Shown piece by piece: positions 20,576 to 32,402 of a stretch of DNA of 64,000 nt. Both the position numbers and the translations under genes were made by a program. This stretch comes from Moniliophthora roreri. Its lineage: Eukaryota > Basidiomycota > Agaricomycetes > Agaricales > Marasmiaceae. Position 1 is the stretch's first letter, and every line of letters starts with the position of its first letter. The stretch lies in assembly GCA_001466705.2 (NCBI GenBank), contig LATX02000183.1:558001-622000 (forward strand). Direction: 5' to 3'. The notes beneath the pieces were generated by a model. The model was not told the origin of the DNA, ran no database searches, and saw only the letters and a list, made by a program, of their open reading frames with translations.

Positions 20576-23433
20576 GGTCGGGTGGGTGGGTGGTGGGCAA
20601 GAGCCGAAGGAGAGGGTTTAGTTTTTGAAAAAGGGGAGGTACGGGAATATATATTGCGGGATAACCGGCTGCCACGCGCGGAAGGTGGATGGAGAATTGA
20701 AAATGTGATAGGTTCACCATCCGCGTTATGGCGGGATTCACGAGAACCTCTACAATCCGAAACTTGAGGCCTGCGCCAAAAACAAAATGGTCAATTTCGA
20801 TCACAAGCGCCGAGGACCGGCAACGCTATTCAGGTCACTCACACTATGGCATTTGCTGAGTGTCTGCTTGATGATGCCATTAATCTGGTTCTAAAAATTA
20901 ACGATTTGACACGTCAACTATACCACCTGAAAATTCCTTTGAACACGTTGGGTCACGCAGCAAACTTTTGGTCTCCATTTTGCCATTTTCTGGACCGGGA
21001 CAATGCCAGATACGTCTTTCGGAATAGGAGGGATTATCCGTGCAGTCTTGACGCTTGCGATGGTAACCAAAGATCAGACGTCGTTACAAACTGCCGAAAG
21101 CTGAAATTACAGCATTTTCGGATAACTGTTCTCGAAAATGTTTTTCATCAACAGCCGAGCGTATTTTCTACCCGCAATGACATGATGGCAAGTTCAGGTA
21201 CAGTCGCAGACAATCAAATTAGTTGAGACTCGCCAAAAAAAAGTTTTCTAATCCTTCGACCTCAAAATCGGTGAAGATCAATCAAGAGGTCTCAGCAAAA
21301 GATTATCCTTTCAATGAGTTCCGTCGACTCCGCACTTCACTGGGGCCCCCGAAAACCAAGAGATCCCACCGAATTGTACACGAAGTGTCGTATGGCAAAG
21401 TGATAGGCGAGACGGCAGGGCTTGCTGTGTGTGAAAGGTTGCGGTATAGCCTTTCTCTTCCTTCGTCTGTATCACCCTCTACCGTACGGGGTCTTTTTTT
21501 TTTTTTTTTACCTTTTTCAACTTTTCATATCCTGGAACAACAGCGTGTAGTGTTTTCATCACAACTTTCGGCGCTCCCTCAATGGTCGCGCTCATCACCA
21601 TTCGCAGTATGGAATTCTCCGTCGCAGTTTATTTGCTTATCACTTTTTTTTTTTTTGCTTCTGAACAACACAACTGTTACGCCGACGGAAAACGCTGAGC
21701 TGCGAGGATAGTTCCGCGAAGCTTTTTCATTTGAATGACACGATTTCATATCTCGTACTCTACGGACTACACAGTAATAACTTTACTTGACGCTCACCCG
21801 CTGTCTCTTATGTAAACTAAAGCGAAGGAAATCTGCCGTTGTCTAATGTCAACTTTCCCGCTCTAGCCTTGCTGTTAGTTTCTGTTACAGCTTTTTTGCA
21901 ACGACCAAGGTTTGGCTGCACGTGTAACACCGTTCCGGGTCGATCGCCCCAAACCAAGCTTCTCTGATCACCGCAAGACCCTTTTTCAGAGTTTCCTATA
22001 TCAAGGGGTGATAGCCGAAATTCTTTCAAAAGTGTGTGTGTGCGTGCTGAAGAATCTGGCTCGGCGATCGATCAGCCTTTGAAGCTCTAATGAAGAAAAA
22101 AGAAAGAAAGAAAGGTCCTAGATAGATGGGTTAGCGTCTAGCATACTATATCCCTTGGAGCACGCGGAGCATTCTTGCAAGCGGTTTGGACTTGGTATAG
22201 GGTGATTAGGTGAATTCTATGCCCCCAAAGGCTAGTAAAAGTGTCGAGTACATACACACACACGTCACCACTTTCAGAAGGATCTTGCACAACGTTCGTC
22301 CATCCATCTTTTTAGCTCTTATGCACACACGCACTACCTCCCCCCTCCCCCAAGCTAAATGACTCTTTTGAAATAAATTAAATCCGTATGCTAGAATGGC
22401 CCATCGGACGCTTTATTTTGAGCTATAACCTTTTTTTTTTCTTTCGGCTCTCAACCGCGCATTTACTTACCCCCGCCCGAGTGACGCCGTGTTGTCATCC
22501 TCCACCAAGCTAGTGTATAATGATAGTAGTCAAGCGGTATATACATTCGCAAGAAGAAAAAAGAAAAAGAGAGATCGTGCCTTGTAGCTAGAGGTGGACC
22601 GTCGGGTGCGGGAAGAAATCAAGGAATGATCGAATAACCTGAATTTGGGAAAAAAGAGTCGCATTGAGTAACACTGAAGATCTTTCAAGGTCATAGATGA
22701 AACAATTAACGTCCGAGGGGAGGGAAGGAAGGGGGGAGGGGGAGCTTACACGGATATAAGCGCCATTAGGCCAGATGGGTAGAAGGAGGATCACCGCGGT
22801 GACCGTGAAACATTTTTTTATTAAGCCGCCCTGATCCACAAATGCGGTTCGATTTTTTAAAAAAGGAGATTCAAGTGCTCAACAGATAGTACTAAATACA
22901 AACTAGGCTCTTCAGAATGACGTAGAAAGTGAACTACCTTTTTCTTCAAAAAAAGAGAGAACGGGAGGGTGAGAAGCCAAGTTCCTGGGTTGAAGGATTT
23001 CCTTGCGGTATCAAGAAATCTGCGTGTTCATAGCATGCAGCAGCCGGCCTACCGCTTGCGTCACAGCCTGGGAGATCGCCAAAACAGGTAATTGGATCTA
23101 CGGCTACGGATTAAATTGACACACATCCGTCGTACGACATTAAAAAAAATAAATAAAAAAAAGCCTTTACAGGGTCCGAGGATCGTGATGGGGGCGATAG
23201 ATTGCATAGCACAACATCTCTTTTCCGTGATATCGCACCCGGAAAAAGCCTAGACGATGAAAAGGGATGGTTGAACATGAGAAATAAAAAAAAAGACTCA
23301 ATGAACAAGGAAATGACATGCCTTTTCATGCTTCAAGTCATGTGGTCTTTATGCCCGCTGACTCGCCGCCCATTGGATCTGTCTAAAAAACACGCCCCGT
23401 CATATTCTATGGATCCCGGGTATGTATTGACGA

Positions 23434-23469
23434 GGGGGGTGGGGGGGGGGGGGGGGGGGGGGGGGGGGG
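23434..23469. repeat. Poly-G tract (G6-T-G29)
   Basis: The plus strand shows six G, one T and then 29 consecutive G. Such a run can form quadruplexes and is prone to length error in sequencing. A C-rich partner lies 134 bases downstream. Confidence 0.85.
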
Positions 23470-23603
23470 AGATGATCATTACAGGAACCTGTCCAACACT
23501 TCATCATCATAGGCACGCTGAGAAAAAAAAAAGAAAAACGCAGAACCGATTTTCACGCCAATCCTGAGATGTGTGTTTTGATGAGTTGCTACTAAATCGG
23601 CAA

Positions 23604-23630
23604 CCCCCCCCCCACCCCCCCCCCCCCCCC
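23604..23630. repeat. Poly-C tract (C10-A-C16)
   Basis: Twenty-six cytosines interrupted by one A on the plus strand. It is complementary to the poly-G run at 23434-23469 and in the right orientation to fold back on it. Confidence 0.85.
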
Positions 23631-25477
23631 ATCAGATCAGAGAGGCACTGAAGCGTGGACGTTTTGTCGAATTGTAAGGTTCCGAGTCGGACGAGCTGTC
23701 TTCGAGTTTATCAAATTGGGGAATCTTTTACAGCAACGCCGGCGCGCGTTCACCACTCGCTAGAGAGGACTTGCCGAATCGACAATGCAACCATGGTAGA
23801 CAATAATGTTTTCTCACCGACTCTGTTCGAATGAGCTCCAAATTCGGATTCGGATTCGCAAATCGCTAGATGGACCACACCAATTTCTGATGATTCGAGC
23901 CTGGTCGTCATTGGAAACCCGTTAAACAGCGTTCCAACATATGGCAGCGGAAATGGAGCGTGTGGGGAGGACTCGGAGTAATTCAATGCCCGAGGATGCC
24001 CATTCATGATCCTAGAGAGGGGGAAGAATAGTGTACCGTAGAATCCGTGCATGCGCAAAAAGTTTTTCAGTAATGGCCGAGTCACCTTTGCAAAAACAAA
24101 TGTTCACTTGACATGAGAAACGCGGTCAAAGTAGGCAACTTGAAGGAAATAGATGAAAGGAACTTGAGAAGAGATGTCCTAGTTTGTTTGTCATGTTGTT
24201 TGGCGCCCCCATGAGTAAGCCCCCCGTTTATCACATCAATTCCGAACACACCGGAATAAACTTCTTGAACCGAACCACTTTCCGAGAGTTAGCTCAATAT
24301 GTGATTGTCACCTGAACTCGGCTATCTCTTTGGATTGAACGATGAAAAGCAACACGCCCTCAAGACGTCTACAGTGACAACAACTCTGGAACTTGCCGCC
24401 AACGACTCGGAAGAGCAAGTGTCAAAAATTCCATTCTTGCGTCTCATTGCGAGCTTAAAAGAAAAAAAAAAAGCACTCCGCATCTCGGATCCTTGAGCTA
24501 ACGTTCTGGACTCTTTTTTTTTTTTTTTCCTTCTGTGCCGACTTCTAGAAACTTTCTACTTGCCCTTCTATATGCTAACGGCGAACTTTTTGCTTTGTCC
24601 TAAACCGCAGTACCTTGTCTGCAGTAAACGTCGGTTCAAGTTTATCATTACTCACAAACGCCATAGACTTTCAAGTCACCCGTGCCTTCCTTACGCTGAG
24701 TTAATATACGTATCTTGTACATGCATGTCCGATGCAGTTTGAATACCGCGGATAAGCACGATCCTCGCTTTCGTTCCTCCTCCCCTACCCTTTTCACCTT
24801 CGCGCCGCTCTCCTATAACCAGAAAAAGGCAAGGTAACGAGCACGCGGCAGGAAACACCACGAATCGCATCCCTACTGCCATCTGCCATTCCGTGGAATC
24901 GAGTGATCGAGGGGACCGTGTCTTCGTTCCAGCTGTTCACCCAGTAATCGATCCTATTGATCCAAGTATTCTTCCGCCGACTCGATCAGTATCGGACCCA
25001 TGGGCTCCAGTTGCACCCCCGCATCCATCATTCATTCCGTTTAGCGCTTCAAACTTGAAGCGTTATACCGGCGTTAGCTGATTGTACAGAAACCCGGGTT
25101 CTGAGCTTTGCGTTCAACTATTCGTTTGGCAGTGATTACCATGCATCTAGGAGAATATATCATGGAACGACGTTCGAGATAACAGCAAATGTCATTTTTC
25201 TGAACAAACAAACACTTGCGGACCTAAATTATTCCAGGGCGTTAGACAATGAAAATGCACACTAACCAGAATAATCATTTATACATGTTCGTTAATCAGT
25301 TCCAGTACGTCCCTTTCCGCTCTTGATTTTGCGCCCCGGAATACACCTTCACGGTTGGAGTAAGCTCCTGGTACTCGGTAGACTCACCACGAGGTTGAAG
25401 ATAACCCACGCCACATCTCTCAAACTTGATTGGCACCGAGACTGCTTCTTCACCGATCTGCAGACGAGCTGGTTGTG

Positions 25478-25499
25478 TTTTTTTTTTTTTTTTTTTTTT
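25478..25499. repeat. Poly-T tract (T22)
   Basis: The longest of at least six T runs of 10 or more bases in the gene-poor region between 21.4 and 25.9 kb. Confidence 0.85.
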
Positions 25500-26867
25500 G
25501 AAATGCGGTTGCGCAATTTCCTGCTTTGGCCAATGTACGACGTTCCTCCGCATTTATCTTGAGATACCGGAAACCTATGAGCGGAGCGAGCTATACATAC
25601 ACAGCGATTGAATGATCTTCATCAGTCTAAATGTGCTGTTCAATTATCATGGAGGAACTTGACATTGTATCCGGTCGACGACTTCATCACTGGTGAGCTT
25701 AGGGAAGGTGAGCCTGTAGGCAATGTGCGACTGTCTTTTGTATATTATTAACACCTAGAATGACGGTGTACTAATCAGCTATTCCCTTCGGCTAAGCACT
25801 TTTTTTTTTTTTTTCCACATCTCTTACCCACCGCAAGAGACCCTTCTCTAGTCCGATGGCTCGGAAAGAGGTTCCAATCCCCACTCCTATATGAAAAAAT
25901 AGTCCACCGCAGGGCAACGACTTGCATAAGTGGAAAAATTACGATGAAAGACGACTGCTGTACCAGTACAGATGGCGATTGAAAGATATTCCGGTGCTTC
26001 GGAGTCGTTCCGAAGGCATTAGGGGTTCAGTTTCCTTCTAGCAGGTAGCTGGAGACAGAAATGGCACGTATACGGATAGGGGTAGATGCTATGCTCAAAA
26101 GATAACAGGCTGTAGAGGAACATCAGACTGACAGGAAAAATGCTTGCACAACTGTTCAATCACCATGTCCGTCGCCGCCGTATAGCCTGAGCAAGATTAA
26201 GCTCTCGGGCGCCTTGTTAGTGTGATGTTGACGTTCAAAATGACATTTTAGGGGGGAAAGGCAATTGTAAGGAAGGACACGTCTATAATGCTGTGAATAA
26301 AACGTTCCCGGGATTCTTCTGAAAGCGTGTTCTGCGAAAGGTTCGTCTATTCTTGGGATATCATGTCACCCAACCGATCCGAGTCGTTGTCCGAATGGTT
26401 ACGTACCATTAGCTCTAGGTAGCCAGCTCAGGGAGGAAGCTGCATGTGGTAGATGTGGATTCTCCAGGCCCCGTTCAAAGCATCTGAAGTAACTTACGAA
26501 AAATACAGGATCAAAATCGGTTTTGGTTCCGACGATTGACAATCAAGTGGCTCACCTGTGAGTCATGAGAGCCACACATGTTCAAGGTAGGAATGATTTG
26601 CGTCTTTTGAGTGCGGTTATCAAGGTCATGACGAAGGTACAACATGAGGGTTCGCAGCGAAAAAGTGAATACGTTTGGTTGACGTCACAACAGACCGTGT
26701 GAACCCGGCCCGATTCTCCTGGCCCATTAGCGCCCAGTGCTTTTCTTTTCCACTACCACCCACTATCATACAGCTCGTCAGTTCCTCATAACTCCATTAA
26801 TTCTGTCGGGCATCAAGCTTACCCAATGTATTACTGTGAAACCAAGGAGGTCGGCTCACAAGATCTA

Positions 26868-27208
26868 CAGCAGTGTCACACCTCACTAGCATCTCCTCGT
26901 AAGTTCGCCATATGTACCGCTTACACACCTTGGTATTGAGCTGTGGCCAATTTCTTCATCCATCAGTCCCTCTTCGTGTTCTCATCTCGAATTTAACTGT
27001 ACTGAGGCTCAGCAGTGATAATCTCTCATATATGACAGATGATCAGGAGAGGTGTCTACTATTCCCACCCAGCATCATGACAGGCCGTCGTCTTTCTTAC
27101 CTTCTTTCCTCCCCAACTCTCCATACCCCCATTCCTTCTAACAACGTCGCTCTTTTATTCACGCTCTCCACCATCATAAAGCGGTAGATCCTGCCAGATT
27201 TTGGTCAA
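26868..27208 (+). repeat. Duplicated promoter segment, copy 1
   Basis: This sequence resembles 30120-30470, directly upstream of the paralogous start codon. Shared blocks in the same order include ATCTCCTCGTA, TATTGAGYTGTGG, CTCATCTCGAA/CGCATCTCGAA, ATCATGAC, and CGTCGCTCTTTT followed by TTCACGCTC. The duplication therefore carried regulatory DNA with the coding sequence. Confidence 0.7.
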
Positions 27209-29019
27209 ATGAGAGCCCTTAGTAGCCTACTGTGAGTTGGATTGATGCTCCAAGCTGTCGGTAGCTATTAACTTCCTTCAAGGCTGGCTACCTTTCTTGT
27301 GTCCCAACTTGTCCATTCGTTTCAAATAGATCCCCCAAGCAACATTCAAGTCAGGACTAACGCCACCGCATCCTACAAGCGGCTCAAGGGAGAGCCCCAA
27401 TCCTGGAATTTCATCCTTCGCTCAGCAGATCCTCGTATCTCGGACAAAAGACTCATAGGAGTGGGGCTTAGTGATGACTATGAATATGCAGATTCAGTCG
27501 CTTTTGCTTGTGTTCGGCCGGGGTGAGACATCACTTTGTTCATAAGATAGTAGCTGAATTGAACAACGTTTCAGGACCTATTGGATAGACGTCGTATCCA
27601 CTGATAGCTCGCAGTAGGGACTGATTTCTCTCTTACATGCAAGCTGGTATAAATCTCGGAACACAGATTATTGAGTCAGGTCTTTGCGCGGTCAAACGAC
27701 ATCCAGGCAATTGAAGATTCAGCATCGCGTACTGAGCCTCCGCCTTCCTTGCCTCCGCCCTCCTCGCCTCCAACAACTTCTACATCCTTATCCTCGTACG
27801 TTCTTCCCAGCATAAAATGGCATCCAAAGCTTAATCATTCCTACTTTCATCCAGAACATCTAAAGTACCTGATTCTGATGTTCCTACACCGTCACCTACC
27901 AGCTCCACATCCGATATCAGTACCAGCTCCTCCCCGACCTCCCCGGTCGACGATGGGTGCGTTCATTCTTCAGTGACGTTTCTCGCGGTTAATCACTGAC
28001 TATATACTCGTACACCAGCCAAGGTGATCCACAGAGGTCAGTCATTAAAACTTTTCTGCGTATTTCTCGCTCTCAACGTCTAATTCATAGTCAAACCGTC
28101 CAGAGGTTGGTACCATCCAACCCGAGCACAACTACGTAAGTATACATATTGGCTGTAAACCTCGTAAGCGGTTTCTGAATTGTACCAGCAGCTCGGCATC
28201 AACGATTCCCAGGTACAAATTCATTTCGCATTCCGCAACTAAGACTACGCTGACGACGTCTCAGTGTTCTAACCGTTACATTGTCACCGACACACTCCGT
28301 CCCTCCGATGACGTCATTGACTATCGATCCCAGCTCGAGTACCTCGGTCGCCTCGTACGTTTGCTTTCCACTGCTAGAAACTACCGCTCTGATATTTCCA
28401 CGAGAAGTACGCCAACTTCTGACACCTCGTCCTCGGGGTCTAATGAACGAAGGTAGAGCATACATTAAGGAACGTTTGTTGGTATCATGCTTACCTTTTT
28501 GGAAGAAATGACACCCTATTGATCGTGGGCATTGTAATTGGGATCACACTGTTCTTGGCTCTGCTTTTCGGTCTACTGTGGTATTGGAACAGGCGGCGAC
28601 GACAAGGTCAAAGTCAAGGTATGTAATCTCGTTCCCTCCCTGAATCAAGTACATCCCAACATGATATAGGTCAAGTTATCAATACCATGGTCGTCACGCC
28701 GTATGACCGACCTGCAAGTCCAGCATCGGACGCAACGACGGCTATTCGACCCTTGAATGCGGAGGCTACGGAAACTGCCGCAGGAAGTAGCAATGATCCA
28801 GAGAAGGCACGCGAAGTAGGATATGGCTACTCTGACTGGGACGATCAGGCAGAACATCGCCAGCTGGTCTATCGCCCAGTCTCAACCTCTTCATCTACTG
28901 CCTCAGGCCTACCATCTCCATCGATATACTCGATGTCGACATTACCGGAGTACCCAACGATAAGCGGGTTACCTCCAGTTTATATACGGCCATTGCCTGA
29001 TCCGTTCGCCAGATACTAA
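27209..29019 (+). CDS. KNH-like surface protein with Ser/Thr/Pro stalk and one membrane span, paralog A
   Basis: Twelve exons (27209-27231, 27283-27522, 27575-27613, 27667-27795, 27855-27956, 28019-28036, 28091-28135, 28189-28212, 28265-28354, 28405-28452, 28506-28618, 28670-29019) give 406 residues. The signal peptide (about 1-19, ending in VHSF) is followed by a roughly 90-residue domain (IDPPSNIQVRTNATASYKRL, GTYWIDVVS). Its pattern, an aliphatic strand, then a Trp/Tyr-Lys-Arg strand, then a closing Cys/Gly/Tyr strand, resembles the Ig-like Kre9/KNH domain common in basidiomycete surface proteins. A Ser/Thr/Pro stalk built from several 18-48-base exons leads to one membrane span (LLIVGIVIGITLFLALLFGL) with WYWNRRRR as stop-transfer. 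The cytoplasmic tail of about 120 residues ends in PLPDPFARY. Role unknown; a cell-wall or wall-sensing role is only a guess. Confidence 0.8.
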
Positions 29020-29253
29020 TGGACGCAGTTTGATATACACAACCAGTAGTGAGCAACTTTCTGAATATATTTATATGTGGAGTGCTGCTCGTGTACAGCG
29101 TTGTGGGTAACTTTCACACGTCTCCAACGCGCACTTAAGCAAATCTTGGGCGTTCCTATGTAAGTACATCTGGTTTCATACCTCAAGGTAACCAGCGACT
29201 AGTGTGCCGACCAGTTCAGTTCATGATGGTCTGTGACCTGTGGCTGAACTTAC
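29020..29253. other. 3' flank of paralog A
   Basis: Short non-coding flank between the stop codon of paralog A and the MITE-like element. Nothing else is seen. Confidence 0.4.
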
Positions 29254-29498
29254 GGACTTGTAAAACGGAGTTTTCCGGTCGCGCTAACTTGTTGCGATCC
29301 AAAAACTGACCTGGTCCGCTCTTTCCGTTGCCTAAAGCAGTCAAATTCTCTGCAAGTGGAAACAGCGTACAGAGCTCGTCAGCTTGCATCCTTCATCCGT
29401 GATAGTAGTCCAATGACTTTTTCATGATATGCTTAGTCTTATGCCATTTTTTCGATCATAACAAGTTAGCGCGACCGGAAAACTCTGTTTTACAGGCC
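29254..29498. mobile_element. MITE-like element with about 45-base terminal inverted repeats
   Basis: The left end (29254-29305) and the reverse complement of the right end (about 29447-29498) share TGTAAAAC, then GAGTTTTCCGGTCGCGCTAA, then CTTGTT and GATC-AAAAA, with a few mismatches and one indel. The element is about 245 bases, has no coding capacity, and is flanked on both sides by TAC, which could be a 3-base target-site duplication. These are the marks of a non-autonomous DNA transposon; the superfamily cannot be assigned safely. Confidence 0.75.
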
Positions 29499-30119
29499 TA
29501 CCAGGTAGTCGCACCGACTTTGATGACACTCAGCTGAGCTGGATGTCACTGGAACTCTACCTGAAAAGCCCTAAATCAGTATACACATCACTCTTTCAGG
29601 AACATCAGCGGATTTGCCTCGATTCTGGAGTGATGAGATCTTTTCGTTGGCAGAAAAAAAGGTTCTCAGGATGCCTGGTTCCTCGTCGATCTGATATTGC
29701 ATCTGAACATCGTAACCCCGACCTGGTCCCTTCTGTTTCAGGTGTTGTTTTTAAGCTGAATTTCACACGAACTTGGTGTGAGTTGTGATGGTTGATGCTG
29801 GACACAGCCCTGCGTTTCATTGGTGCTGAAAACCCTTTCCCTTCTGACAAAAACTTCACCCCTCGAGTGATCAGCTCCAAATTCCCATGCTTCTATCTTG
29901 CAGCAACGATGGCATTGCGTACATCGCTTTGAGTCATGTGTTCGTGAGTACCTCGGCACGGCAAGCGTTCAGCGCTTGCGACCTTTCTTTCCGACCGCCA
30001 CTCCCACGTCGCTCGTCAACTCACAACTCTGCCTGGAAGCAGCATGCTCACATAGCACCATACCGTTAAATCAACGAGAACGGTTCATAAGAGTTATATG
30101 CCATTGCTCTGAACCCTAC
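29499..30119. other. Intergenic stretch between the MITE and the duplicated promoter
   Basis: No gene is seen. Overlapping open frames of 60-117 codons occur on both strands (29543-30251) without domain signal. Confidence 0.4.
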
Positions 30120-30470
30120 AGTATCGTCGCACCTTCCTGGGAATCTCCTCGTAGGCTTGTCGCAAGAACTGCTCAGACACGTCAATATTGTATTGAGTTG
30201 TGGCAAATCTATCATTCATCAAGTTCTCTCTATGTTCGCATCTCGAACTAGACTGGATCCAACCTCAGCGGTGATAAAATCTCGAGGATGGCAGATTCGA
30301 TCAATGGAAGCATATAGTGTTCCCGCTCGGCATGCACGGTCAGTTATCATGACGGACTACTGTTTTACATTCTTTCTTTCCCCACGCACCCACTCTTTCC
30401 AATAGCGTCGCTCTTTTCATTCACGCTCCTTACCATCGTAAACCGGCAGAGACTACCAGGCCTCGATCAA
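30120..30470 (+). repeat. Duplicated promoter segment, copy 2
   Basis: Counterpart of 26868-27208, with the same short blocks in the same order and the paralog B start codon immediately after. Divergence is clear but alignment by eye is continuous. Confidence 0.7.
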
Positions 30471-32283
30471 ATGGGAACCCTTGGTAGCCTACTGTGAGTC
30501 GAGTTGATGCTCCAAATTGTCGATAGCTAATTCCCTTTTAAGGCTGGCTCTCTTTTTTCTTCTCCAACTTGTCCATTCATTTCAAATTAATGCCCCAAGC
30601 AACATTAAGGTCAATACTCTCACCAGCGCGCCCTTCAAGCGACTTAAAAGGGACCCCCGTTCCTGGAAATTCATCCTTTGCTCAAACGATCCCAATATCC
30701 CTGACAAGACGCTCGGTGCAGGGACGCTTAGTGGTGATTCAAGCGACTTTGAAGTTTCAGATTCAGTCCATTTTAGCTGCAACCTACCAGGGTGACTCAT
30801 TACTTTGTTCATAAAATACTCTGAATTGAATCCCTTTGCAGAACCTATTGGATAGACGTCGTAACCACTGACAGCTCACGGTAGGACCTGCTTTTGCCCG
30901 TCACTTACAGACTGATATAGAGCTAGGAACACAGGTCGCTTATCGTGCGGTCCAACAGTATCCAAGCGGGTGATCCACCATCGCCTACTACTGCTCGGCC
31001 TACACCTACGCCTTCGCCTCCACCTGCCCCGCCTCCATCTGCCCCGCCTCCATCTGCCCCGCCTCCATCTACTTCTACACCCTCACCCTCGTATGTTTTT
31101 GCTACTCTATCATACCAAAAGCCCAAATCCTTTCTACTTTTATGCAGAACACCTACAACACCCACGGCCGAGGTTCCTAAACCACCACCTACCACCTCTA
31201 CATCCGAGACCAGTACAAGCTCTCCTTCGACCTTCCTAGTCAACAACGAGTATGTTCATCCGTCAATGACTTCCTTCCTTTTATCCACTGATTTTGTGCT
31301 CGTATGCCAGCCATGTTGATTCGCAAAGGTCAGCCATTGAAAATTCTCGGTTCGCTTCACACTCTTAGTGTCCCAAAATCTATAGCCAAACTTCTCAGAA
31401 TTTGGTACCAATCAGCCCGGGCACGCCCAGGTAAGTATATGTATTGACTGCTTATATGCGGCTTCTGAAATTCACCAACAGCTCGGTGTCAACGATTCCC
31501 AGGTACAAATTCATTTCGCAACGGTTCTGTATATCAAGTACGCTGACAACGTCTCAGTGCTCTAACCGTTATATTTTCATCGACCTATTCCATCTCTCCG
31601 ACGTTGCCATCGATTATCGACCCTAGCGCGAGGACTTCGGGTGCATCGTACGTTTGCTATTTTAATGGTCGGGAACCAGCGCTCTGACATTTCTGGCGAG
31701 AAGTACGCCATCTTCCTCAGCTCCTGGGCCATTGGGATCTAATACAAAAAGGTGTGGATATTTCTTAGTACTCATGTCGTTTGTAGCATGCTCACTTAAA
31801 TGCAAGAAACAACACGCCATTGATTGTTGGCATTGTAGTCGGAGCGGTATTGTTCCTGGTTATTCTACTGGGTCTAATATGGTATTGGAATCGACGGCGT
31901 CAGCAAGGTGCGCGTTCTTGTTTACTGCCTGTAGCATTTAATTTTAATATGATATATGTCGAGTAGCCGATACCATGCGCGTCACGCCATTTAATGGACG
32001 TGGAAGTCCAGCGTCAGACGCGTCGACAGCTATTCGATCATTGAAGCTCAATGCCATGGAAGAAATGGCAGGGAGTAGCAGGGACACAGAAAAGGCCCGC
32101 GAGGCAGTATATCACGACTCGGACCGGACAGAACAACATCAACTAGCATATAATCCATCGTCATACGGTGCATCCCCACCGCCAACATCATATTCGATGA
32201 CAACATTACCAGAGTACCCAACTTCAGCCGTATCACCTCCGAGGTATACACGACCGTTGCCTGATCCATTCAGCAAAGCTTGA
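30471..32283 (+). CDS. KNH-like surface protein with Ser/Thr/Pro stalk and one membrane span, paralog B
   Basis: Twelve exons, matching paralog A one for one: 30471-30493, 30543-30791, 30842-30880, 30935-31090, 31148-31249, 31311-31328, 31386-31430, 31482-31502, 31558-31647, 31701-31751, 31807-31907, 31964-32283; 404 residues. Signal peptide, then the KNH-like domain (INAPSNIKVNTL, FKRLKRDPRSWKFILCS, GTYWIDVVT), then a stalk with a threefold PPPSA repeat near 31030-31060. Next are a membrane span (PLIVGIVVGAVLFLVILLGL), WYWNRRR, and a tail ending PLPDPFSKA. Exon phases and the tiny stalk exons are conserved with A. Divergence is strongest in the stalk, as expected for a low-complexity spacer. 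This is a tandem duplicate about 3.3 kb from A in the same orientation. Confidence 0.8.
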
Positions 32284-32402
32284 TATCCGACACTTGTACG
32301 CTATGGAATGGCAAATCGATTCGCAGTCAGACATGCACAACTCAGAGATTCTCTAAATATTATGATGTTCTACGTGTAGATATGCGTACTCACACTCATA
32401 CT

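Larger units (their letters stand above)
20576..27208. other. 6.6-kb gene-poor region rich in homopolymer tracts
   Basis: No frame in this stretch has a recognisable domain or continues through plausible introns. It carries T16 (21494-21509), T13 (21644-21656), T10 (22431-22440), a G6-T-G29 run (23434-23469), C10-A-C16 (23604-23630), T15 (24514-24528), T22 (25478-25499) and about T15 near 25800, plus short CA and GT repeats near 22030 and 22255. The left end includes the MFS gene's promoter. The right end (from about 26870) is part of the duplicated promoter of the membrane-protein pair. A long non-coding transcript is possible but not visible from sequence. Confidence 0.55.

Noticed and set aside
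30923..31246. Gly/Val-rich antisense frame over paralog B
   Set aside because: It is the complement of the Pro/Ser/Thr stalk repeat.
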